Origin: Paramarasmius palmivorus
Lineage: Eukaryota; Basidiomycota; Agaricomycetes; Agaricales; Marasmiaceae
NCBI GenBank assembly: GCA_037176845.1
Contig: JAYKXP010000155.1
Coordinates: 1-64,000, forward strand
DNA: 64,000 nt
Direction: 5' to 3'
A program made the position numbers and the translations under genes. The notes under the pieces were generated by a model that was not told the origin of the DNA, searched no databases, and was given only the letters and a program-made list of their open reading frames with translations. Positions 55,900 through 64,000 of the stretch are shown here, piece after piece; the first letter of the stretch is position 1, and each line of letters opens with the position of its first letter.

Positions 55900-56287
55900 T
55901 GCAATGTATATGGCTACATAGTGCTCAACATTGCAATGCTCACTACGCCCGTGCTCGCCGCAACGTTGGATGCCTCTGTTCACAATAAAATCATCGTTAG
56001 AAGTACCCATTATGTTTGTCTGTGAATCCGGCCGTGTATGCTCTGTAATATGACCGTATTATGCGTTTCCGAGCTTTGATGTTAGACTAAAATTGATAAC
56101 TTTGGTGTTGTACCTCTACCAAAACCTCAGTGTGACAGGTATATTAATTAATTATTGCAAAGTAGTGACCGAATTGGCTTTTATGTCCGACGAATATGGT
56201 CACCCTCTGTTTATGTCCTTTTTGGGAAGAGGATAACTGGTGCCGGGCATGCCGAGGCATCTGCTAAGTACCCTAATTATCTCTGAA
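55900..56287. other. Non-coding right end of the candidate KDZ element
   Basis: AT-rich, no gene. It has an extra ATTGCAAAGT at about 56154 in the opposite orientation to the terminal words. Confidence 0.4.
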
Positions 56288-56361
56288 AGGAAATCCCTTG
56301 GACTTTGCAATGGACTTATAGGTCAATATCCATCAACTTTGCAATGTCCGAACAAGGTCGG
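56288..56361 (-). repeat. Right terminal inverted block of the candidate KDZ element
   Basis: ACTTTGCAATG at 56302-56312 and 56336-56346, 34 bp apart. The outer word CAAGGTCGG ends at 56361. It is the reverse complement in layout of 33892-33965. Confidence 0.6.
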
Positions 56362-56494
56362 CTGATCTGACAATAATACGATGGGCAAAACAGACAGCGC
56401 CAGTAAAAGGGGTTGCCGAAGTCTCGCGATAGAGGGCAGCGTGACATTGACGTCCATAGACATTCCCGCCTTCATAGCAGCTCTAGAGCAATCA

Positions 56495-58610
56495 AGATAT
56501 CTCGTCAAACCCACAAACCGAAGAGAGCTGATAATCGCACTTTTCTAGTGAATCCAGTAACTCTCTGGCAGTGGGTGGAAAGTCAATATTGCCCTGTACA
56601 ACCATGACATTAGCATCCGAAGCAAATTCAGACTGAAAGAAAGAAAAAAAACAGACGCACCTGTAGCATGTAGTTGAGCAATAAGGCTGTCGCATCCATG
56701 TTCTGCAATGCTTTCGATAAGCAACGATCATCTGCACGGTTCGCTACAGATTGCAGCTGTTGACTAGCCGTCACCAGAAGCCGTGTTTTCGGTGATCCTT
56801 GGCTGGGAGAAGCATGAAATGCAGGATATAACTTTGCATCTTGCGTTAACGCATTCAGTATCCTATACAATACCCTTGGCCAGCCACCGTTATCTGAAAT
56901 CGACGAAATCCCTCGCTGGAATGAAAACATGAGATGTCTGTGAAATAGTTATTTTTGGTATTCACCAATTTGCCCGTGTCTCCTTGGAACACTGTCCTAG
57001 GCAATATTTGAGAGGCGTAACCTCCCTCCAGCTCGCCAGATGCGTCGTCTCCGGTGTTTTCCGGGAGTTCCATAGTCGCGGCAACATCGAGAACCCTCAG
57101 CCCGTATAACATCGTAATTAAAGGTCCAGCCGTCCTTTGGATCGGTGAGAACGATTCGTGATTCAACATGACCTTCTTGTATACTGGAATCCTATATGAT
57201 ATGCGATATTCCTCGAATAGACTGGTAGCCATCGGCTAATCACCGCCTGAATGAGTACAAATCATCCATTTCTATAACGCTGTAGCCATTCACCTGTAAG
57301 CTTGCGGGTATCAGAGAGGACCGCGATGTAGGCACTGTGGCGACTGTTGTAAACCACGGCATACTCAGTACCAGAGGCAAACGAGAGGGATCGGAATCTG
57401 GCACGCTCATCCTGTTGTTATCACATTAGGCAAAATGACACTGGCATTATGATAAGCCTTACTTTCATCAGAAAACGAGCGTCTAAAACAAAGAGGCTTA
57501 ACCGATATCACGAAGGATATGGTTGACTCCAGAAGAACGAGCCACTTTTTTTCCCAGGCAACGTGATTTAACCAGTTTTAATGTACATGTGACACCTAAT
57601 GAGGCAGTCATCGTTCTAAACTACATTTGCACTTTGATATAGCGTAACGGAATGCTCCTGAAAGGTCCTGCAAAAACGTAGACAAACTGACAATGGGAAG
57701 TGACGTTTGGGAACAATATGGCTTAAAGTTCTCTATAACCTCCATCGGAAGGTCCTCCACACCACATGGATTGTAAGTAAAGGACCGAGTGAACTCAAAG
57801 GTAGAAGATTCGCTGACGCAAAACTCAAACAGAAGTTCAAAACGAAGAGCTGGTGTTAAATGAGCGACAGAATGACCATCAATCAGCCGAGTGCTTACCT
57901 ATGCCATCCACTTTATCCCGATGGTTAACCGGAATGTCCAGTTGACAGGAAGCATTGTAATGAACGAAGTTATTGCGGGAACCTTCCTGTGCTTCAATGG
58001 AATGAACCCGTAATCCGGTAGCCAAAACGAGCAGAGATAAGTGAAGCTGTGTGACACCATCCAAATGACTTTGCCAATCTAGAAAAAATCAAAACACGAG
58101 TGCAAAGACTGTACAGAGGAAGTAAATCACCTTCTAACCCGTATATCGATGGTAAGGCATGATAGTTTGAATGTCGGAGCTTGAACGCCTTTTCAAGAAA
58201 TTCGCTGTTCTAAAATGAGCAACCGAATTCGCCACTGCATGCTTTCACCTAACTTAGACGGATGAAGGGATGGGCGACGAATAGAGGCTACGTGTATCTG
58301 ACCAAGGATATCCCTCAGTTTCCGAATAACGTCGTCTTTCTCTGGACGAGCGGACTGACGTTAGAACTATGCACTCGAGTGTGAAAAACGCATCGCACCA
58401 GCAAGCAAGTCTTCAAAGTGTGCCCTTTGCTCCTCCATTGTGTCCATAACTTCCTGATACCGGTGTGACGAAAGCGAGGATGTAGATTGCCCACTCCATT
58501 GGGAGGACTGTCTCAATTAACTGACATCGGTGAACAATTCGCCCAGAAAGAAAATTGCTTACCTCGCTTAAAGGTGAGTTCAATCTAGCTGCCGCAGCCA
58601 TAGGAAGCAT
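56495..58610 (-). CDS. Multi-exon gene of unknown function
   Basis: Minus strand, start ATG 58610 (MLPMAAAARLNSPLSE, then a GTAAGC donor). Later exons read SSHRYQEVMDTMEEQRAHFE, EKDDVIRKLRDILGQIHVAS, FLEKAFKLRHSNYHALPSIY, HLDGVTQLHLSLLVLATGLR, ALRFELLFEFCVSESSTFEF, RFRSLSFASGTEYAVVYNSR, SLFEEYRISYRIPVYKKVML and DNGGWPRVLYRILNALTQ. The last recognisable exon (SEFASDANVMVVQGNIDFPP) stops at 56492-56495. About eight short introns. Helical, no signal peptide or membrane span, family not recognised. The 3' end lies only about 130 bp from the right terminal block of the candidate KDZ element, so the annotated stop may be a read-through into a truncated end rather than the natural C-terminus. Confidence 0.5.
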
Positions 58611-58639
58611 AAAACAGGCCGTTGAAGTTCAGGTTGAAA

Positions 58640-59010
58640 CCGAAACGGGGAGTAAGAATGACTGAAAGTCGATGTTTGGGAAAGAAGTTAAGGTCAAGGT
58701 GTTCTCCCACGATCGTCATTATAGAACGTGTTTATCACACGTTCATTTGACTCCATCCGATGACTGAGACCACCTACTAAGCTCACAGGGAACCAAACAG
58801 AAGCACCCGTTGTGTCAAATCGGAGGGGCGTACAGGTAAGCTGTAAAAGATACAATGATGGATGCAACACTAGACTAAATGTGACTGTGTACAGGATCTG
58901 CGTTTACCCAATAAACGGTGTTCCTTTCGAGCACATGCCTACCCAGTTGTCTCTTTTAAGGATGTTGTAAGCCACCATGTAATCTCAGGATTAACTCTAG
59001 CGACCCTCGG
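58640..59010. other. Intergenic, nothing recognised
   Basis: Sequence between two divergent transcription units. No promoter elements were confidently seen. Confidence 0.4.
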
Positions 59011-59049
59011 TCTTGCTCGTTTTTGATGATGCTCTTCGAAGACAAGGAC

Positions 59050-60104
59050 TCGACATCCGTTGTCTCGCGACCGCAGGACTGCTTTTCAAACTTGTAAGAG
59101 CTACAAGAGGATTTAAATCATATACTCGCTCACCCATTCACAGACCCCATACAGCACAAACACCGATCTTAGACGCCCTGCCCATTAAAGACGTCATAAA
59201 CCTACAACAAGTATCGTCGACATGTAAGGAGTATCTTCGCGGCTACAGACGTGTCACCTTCGACGACAAGCAACTCTATGGACAATTTTTCGACAAGCAA
59301 GAACATATTATCTCTTTCCGCAAAAAGCAGGCGGAATGCCGCGCGCTAGTATCTGGATCCGCGCTGGCGTTGATGCTAGGCCGCTCCCCACACAAGCCCC
59401 ACGATCTGGACATATTTACACCGATGATCTATGTCGACAACATGGAAGCGTTCATCGGTACAACGGGATACAAAAGGGCAGACAACGAGGAGTGTACATC
59501 ACAGCAAGCGACAGAACGCACCCGGAATGCAGAGACTCTGTCCGACGATACGCTCGAAGAACTGGACGCTGAAGATAACACGGAAGACGTTGCGGAATAC
59601 AATCAACACGCAGTGGAAACTGTACTAACATTCCAACATGATAATGGACAGCGACTGCAAATAATAGGGACAAAGGTGGAGCCCATTGACGCTATCTTGG
59701 GATTCTATTCCAGTAAGTATCTTTGTTCTGGTAGCTGAAGCATATCTTTGATACCTCACAGCACTGGTAATGAATGTCGCGACAGCTACGAAGGTCATTT
59801 CGCTCTACCCATATACCTCATTCGTGGAGCAAAAAGCCGTATATCTCAAAAATGGACGCCCGCGGCCATAAGAGCCAGAAACAAGTACGAATCGAGGGGC
59901 TGGACGTCGGTATTCACCATAGACGCTAGAACGGCCGTTGATTCTCGAAGTGAACTGTCTTTCAAGACTCGTTGGGTAGGAGACCGCCACAGCTGGATTT
60001 TGGATCTAACTCCGGTGCCAGGCGAAGAGGATCTAGACAAGGCTTACACATCGGTTATGGTTTCCTCTTGGAACATCTCTTGTCCCACCCCCACGTCGGT
60101 GTGA
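59050..60104 (+). pseudogene. F-box/nucleotidyltransferase-like family gene with a frameshift
   Basis: The first exon (open from 59013, no ATG close to that end) contains an F-box-like helix pair (LPIKDVINLQQVSSTCKEYL), then SGSALALMLGRSPHKPHDLD followed by IF: the G-S...D-x-D pattern of a minimal nucleotidyltransferase fold. It then has an acidic linker and QIIGTKVEPIDAILGFYSS before a GTAAGT donor at 59714. The next exon starts at about 59761 with LVMNVATATKVISLYPYTSF in one frame, but from about 59855 the continuation (IRARNKYESRGWTSVFTIDA, RWVGDRHSWILDL) lies in another. That indicates a single indel or a sequence error. Related to the gene at 17.6-19.0 kb, where the same RR-V/I-GD segment occurs. 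Known proteins of this type have no assigned activity. Confidence 0.5.
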
Positions 60105-60119
60105 CTCGTGAAGAACACC

Positions 60120-60961
60120 ATGTCCTGCGATTTCCTCCGTGAACCACTCGTCATCACCTGCGAGGCAGAAAATGCTTTATGGGCCCATCACTGCCTCGCA
60201 ACCCCCAATAAGTTCGGACGAATATTGGATTGGTTGCCGATGGACGACGGAACTCTGGCCATTCGCTTTGAAGACGTACAGCTAGATGGAAGGTGCGCTT
60301 AGTTTTTCAGCTTCATGGCGTCAACAAAACACTGACTTCCACATCGTCCAAACAAAAAGTACAGATAAAGAGTCAGGTTCGCGAATCCAAGTGGCCCGCC
60401 TAGATGACCAATACAAGCAGTGAGTTGTTGTATGTGAATCTATGTTCATACTTTTACCTATGGTATCGGTTACAGTGTCAAGGAAATAGTGGAACATTCC
60501 CATCAGATCTCCTTGAGATTCCTATCGTCCTTCTACGATATCACGGACGCTATTCATAGACGACAAGAGACCATTCAGAACATGTTTACAGACTTCAGCT
60601 CTGCATGGAGCCGGTATAAGATACCTCACGAAACCCTCGAACAACCCAACGGACATGTTGCATGGCTAATCATCCGATGTATAGATGATATAAAGAATAC
60701 TGGCTACTGCGACACAATAACCGTAAGCACTACTCAGCATAACGCAATTATTTCTAGCTCTAACTAGATCAACAGGTTGATACACAGTTCACCATCGACT
60801 GGGAGCACGAGCGAATCTGCACTACCGCGTATCTCCTGGTACGAGACGACACTGTGAAGAGGGTTATTGGCGAACTTTCATTTTGGTCGCTCGAGGAGTT
60901 TAAAAGAGCGAACTTGGACGTTATAGTCATGTCCGACGCAGCATCGCTTCCAAGCGATTAG
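60120..60961 (+). CDS. Four-exon gene of unknown function (or 3' half of the preceding gene)
   Basis: Exons: from ATG 60120 (MSCDFLREPLVITCEAENAL) to LDG (donor 60293), TDKESGSRIQVARLDDQYK (about 60361-60419), VKEIVEHSHQISLRFLSSFY to CDTIT (donor near 60723), and VDTQFTIDWEHERICTTAYL to the stop at 60961. All four join in frame through 45-65 bp introns with GT...AG borders. The product is about 220 residues, without motif. In related gene arrangements such a segment can be the C-terminal half of the F-box/nucleotidyltransferase-like protein. Here a stop and 15 bp separate them. Confidence 0.45.
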
Positions 60962-60969
60962 GGGACCAC

Positions 60970-61365
60970 AGAAATGCCGACTATCGATCTAAGTGTGACT
61001 ACATTCCAAATTAGACCTACTGCTCACCTGTACTATACGTGAACTCTGCTTTGCAATTTGCTTTCCGTTCACCGAATCGTCAATAGAACATCCATATATG
61101 CCTACAACGAAGACTGGTACACAAATAGAAGCCGGCGTCAAAGGACGCCTTTGATAACCAACAAATCTATCCTTCATCGCGTTGAAGGCACCCATCCGAT
61201 CTTAAGCCCAGGAACCAAAGACAGTGTAACGACTTTCCAAGTGGAAGTCACTTGCATCCGGCAGCACTTGTCTCGTATCTAAAGGAATGTGTGAGGTACA
61301 ACAAAGAAATCCATCTATTTCTATAAAACTAGCTTAGAACAGGCATCCGCGAACACAGGACCCAC
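60970..61365. other. Intergenic, nothing recognised
   Basis: Short frames on both strands (plus 61058-61282) without support. Confidence 0.35.
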
Positions 61366-61367
61366 AT

Positions 61368-62035
61368 CTAAACATCTACCTTTCCCAGCACAATAGCAAA
61401 CAATCTGTTAAAATGAACCGTGTGATGAGTATTGCTAGTACCCCGGAAACCGGTGACCGTAAACACAACCGTAACCAAAGTTCCCTCTTCTACTTCCGGA
61501 TAAGGATAAAGTGGAAGTGTCTCGTAACTTTCCCAATCTTTCGCACCAAACAGAAATCCCTTTGAACTTGGGCCCGTCCGTCCGTCGTAGAGAGGCACTA
61601 GAATAGCATGAAACATCAACGGAATCATAACAAAAAAAGAAACACGAAACTTACAGCCCTCATCGAACATACGGTAAGCCGGGGCACCCTTGACGAGTAC
61701 ATTTACTTTGGAGATGTCCCTCTGTGCACCTTCCGTCGAGCTGTCACCATCATCTCCGTCATCCTCGCCTTTCCTTGCGGCCGCTGCAGTGGTTTGTTTC
61801 GAAGGAGACGAGTACGGTGTAGACGCGAGTCTATCTGAGTCCCTTTCGCTGCCTACCAATGCTGTGAGTAGACGGCAATTTGTACCACAGGAAGCTATAT
61901 CACTCACGACGAGGTGCCCATCCCTGCCTTTTGGTTTGAAAAACCAAGGCACTGTTACGCCCCGGTGCATGCATGCTGCCGTCGTTGTAGAATGTGCCCA
62001 AGTTACACTGAAATATCTCCCAATCGTTCTCCAGC
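61368..62035 (-). CDS. Multi-exon gene of unknown function
   Basis: Minus strand. An exon after a TTTCAG acceptor near 62013 reads HSTTTAACMHRGVTVPWFFK and ends HLV at a GTGAGT donor (61908). The middle exon (ALVGSERDSDRLASTPYSSP, KVNVLVKGAPAYRMFDEG) ends at a GTAAGT donor near 61653. The last exon (LPLYDGRTGPSSKGFLFGAK, DWESYETLPLYPYPEVEEGT, VHFNRLFAIVLGKVDV) stops at 61368. Joins are in frame. The pattern of a LYDGR motif, an aromatic DW pair and a final beta-rich strand recurs in uncharacterised agaricomycete proteins. Function unknown. The 5' end is probably upstream of 62035. Confidence 0.5.
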
Positions 62036-62309
62036 ATTCTGAGGTGGAGCTGTTTCACATGAGAGTCTCCGACTTCCCTGCCTTGAGAAAGAAAACTTCG
62101 GTGACAGAGACCCGTCACCACAAAGCAGGCGGTACGGGACCCACCAGGGGCAGGTAAACGAATGCACTCCCAATTGCGAGTAAAGTTTGAAAGTGGTATC
62201 CTCATGGGATTCTGAAAGTCCCGGTATCCCATAAATACTATGGACCGTATTAATTTGCTGTGAACGTATAAGTAGAACCCCAAATTCCGCTGCAAACTAG
62301 ACAACGTAC

Positions 62310-62595
62310 CTCTTCACTCAAGGAATCACCTTTTCAAGTATGCCACCATACGACACCGCAGCGAAATCATCAAAGACATTCTCATTGTTGGGATATCCGA
62401 TAAACCTACTGCGGCGAAGTCTGTTTGACCTCTGTCAAGAAACAGGCTCGCGTACTCAGGATATCGCCACTTACTCGTTGATCCACGTCAATCCTTCGTA
62501 GAGAGCCCTCAGGCTGGAATGAACACGTTCAAAGTAAAGAAGGGGAACCTTCGAATCCCTGCGGTCCGAACCACCGTTAGAGTCACCGCTCTCCT
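62310..62595. other. Nothing recognised
   Basis: Short minus-strand frame only; sequence left of palindromic element C. Confidence 0.3.
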
Positions 62596-64000
62596 CAGCT
62601 GATGTAGTGATTCTTTTGTAAAAGTGACCGACAGTTATCACAACGGGATTTGCAAAAGTACGGGATAACTCCTTTTGCAAAAGTAGGGGACAAGTAATCA
62701 AGGCAGATAAGAGGTACTGTCCGCTTTGGGTGCTTCCAAATTGGGAAGGATCATTCCCACACCTTCTGGAGAGGGAACAGGCCGCTTTTTTGAGATCTGG
62801 AGATGTTCCCACACCGCTTTTGGCATCCCAAAATGGAAGGTGCTCTTTCCATGATGTAACAGTGCGGTTTTTGGGCGCTTTTTTTGCGGAAAAATTATTC
62901 CCACACCTCCTGACATCATCTGGGTGCCTCCCTACTCCGCTTTTGGCTTCCCAAAATGGAAGGTGGCCTTACCTCATCATTTTCCACCTGGAATCAATGC
63001 ATTGGGGGGCTATTGGGGCATGTTGGGGGGCTATAAAAATCGCATTTTTGAGGGAATATGTTCTAATATGTTCTAAAAGCATGCCCCTGCTATTGGGGGG
63101 GCAGGGGAATGCAAAAAAAGCGGTCCAAATATGGTAATTCAGGAAAATGGCCTATTAGATCTTGGGCTATAGGGCAGATATTGACATGGGGTAAGTTGGA
63201 GGACCTAGATACATGTAATACAAGCCTGGGGACACCCAATAGTACATAGATTAATGGGATAATGGTGCTTAAATATCAAAAATACTGAAAATCTCCGAAA
63301 TTAGGGGAATAAAATTACAGGATGGGATGTAGTGCAGCTAGGGCTTAGATATTGTGAATCAGAGAGGATATATATGTCCCCTTGCTTCGTTTACAATCCT
63401 GGAGAGCTACCTATTTTTCCAGATTTATTACAGCTAAATTCGCTTTTTTTGGACATTAATAATACTATACCACAGGGAATGATTGGGATGGGCTAATTCT
63501 TGTTCATAACCCACTTTAGAGTGTAGAGATGACGAATATATACTTGCCCAAGCACTCCTGTATGTGCAACACCTTGTTCAATCCAATGTATTGTACAGTT
63601 ATGTAACACAGGCAGTAGTAGATGAATAGCACCTCAGGGAAGCATCCCAGCACCAAGGAGAGTTCAGAATCGAGTTCAGGCACCCAAAATACACTTTCCT
63701 ACCATGGAAGGACATTTTATGAATACATCTGTAGGTTGCTACATAAAAAATACATAAAAAATCGCATTTTTAGGGGTTTTTTTGTACTGGAGCATGGGGA
63801 TTGCTCCTAAAATCACCAAAAGTGAATGAGAGACCGTTCACCATGCATAGAACAGGGATCTTATTAATGTCCAAAAAAAGCGAATTTAGCTGTAATAAAT
63901 CTGGAAAAATAGGTAGCTCTCCAGGATTGTAAACGAAGCAAGGGGACATATATATCATCTCTGATTCACAATATCTAAGCCCTAGCTGCACTACATCCCA
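62596..64000. mobile_element. Palindromic (foldback-like) element, copy C, cut by the window end
   Basis: It begins CAGCTGATGTAGTGATTC, which resembles the CAGCTGGCGGTGTAGGG end of copy A. From about 62.87 kb it is homologous to the left arms of A and B (CTATAAAAATCGCATTTTT, CACCTCAGGGAAGCATCC and others). At about 63858 it turns round: the sequence from TTATTAATGTCC on is the reverse complement of 63418-63467. The loop and roughly 400 bp of each inner arm are missing compared with A and B. The right end lies outside the window, so no target duplication can be tested. Confidence 0.75.

Larger units (their letters stand above)
33892..56361. mobile_element. Candidate giant KDZ transposon with cargo genes (about 22.5 kb)
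   Basis: Two terminal blocks in inverted orientation (33892-33965 and 56288-56361) share the same architecture: an outer CCGRCCTKGYT word, then GGACATTGCAAAGTT 15 bp in, then a second CATTGCAAAGT exactly 34 bp further. Between them lie a KDZ transposase (minus, left end), a 174-aa gene, an RPA3-like gene, a 140-codon gene, a fragmentary gene and a 3.5-kb gene. Removing the nested palindromic element and the Ty3 element leaves about 13.3 kb. KDZ elements are known in basidiomycetes as large transposons. No clear target-site duplication was found outside the blocks, so the limits could lie further out. Confidence 0.5.

Noticed and set aside
1..64000. tRNA and rRNA genes
   Set aside because: No cloverleaf A/B box pair or rRNA-like stretch was recognised by eye. 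A covariance-model scan would be needed to exclude a tRNA.

Overview
The window looks like nuclear DNA of an agaricomycete (mushroom-forming basidiomycete) fungus. Genes are split by many short introns of about 45-60 bp. The transposable elements are typical of that group: a KDZ transposase with CxC2-type zinc clusters, a Helitron and a chromodomain Ty3 retrotransposon. There is also a set of F-box-like and JmjC-like genes of the kind expanded in Agaricomycetes. No rRNA, tRNA or CRISPR was seen. The species cannot be fixed from the sequence.

Layout. 1-3.3 kb: low-complexity C-rich sequence, minisatellites and a poor-quality homopolymer stretch. 3.3-3.6 kb: a broken Lys/Glu-rich coding fragment. 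3.88-5.27 kb: a gene-free block with about 28 copies of a degenerate short motif (TTGGARNGG type). 6-14 kb: a graveyard of gene fragments, with a duplicated intron-bearing fragment (about 7.0 and 10.5 kb), an F-box-like pseudogene (8.8-9.7 kb, minus) and a RasGEF/Cdc25 pseudogene with an SH3 domain (12.1-13.8 kb). 14.1-19 kb: an F-box/nucleotidyltransferase-like gene (minus) cut by a 3.28-kb palindromic element flanked by a 7-bp duplication. 20.3-21.2 kb: a decayed F-box-like gene. 21.25-22.49 kb: an intact orphan gene. 22.87-30.1 kb: an AT-rich Helitron relic whose helicase ORF ends in a cysteine-protease-like domain. 31.25-33.8 kb: a JmjC-like gene (minus).

33.89-56.36 kb: two matching terminal blocks in inverted orientation bracket a KDZ transposase, a three-exon 174-aa gene, a probable RPA3 (replication protein A small subunit) gene, a 140-codon gene, a fragmentary gene and a 3.5-kb multi-exon gene. 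This is a candidate giant cargo-carrying KDZ transposon. Two later insertions sit inside it: a second palindromic element inside the KDZ transposase gene, and a very young Ty3 chromovirus (LTRs differ at one site, 5-bp duplication) inside the exon of the 140-codon gene. 56.49-58.6 kb: a multi-exon gene of unknown function (minus). 59-61 kb: another F-box/nucleotidyltransferase-like gene with a likely frameshift, then a downstream four-exon unit. 61.4-62.2 kb: an unknown gene (minus). 62.6 kb to the end: a third palindromic element, cut by the window edge.

The main theme is nested insertion. At least three insertions break identifiable coding exons, and two of them can be dated relative to their hosts. 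The points most worth pursuing are the candidate KDZ giant element with RPA3-like cargo, the palindromic element family whose two arms stay identical within a copy while differing between copies, and the unexplained short-motif array at 3.9-5.3 kb.
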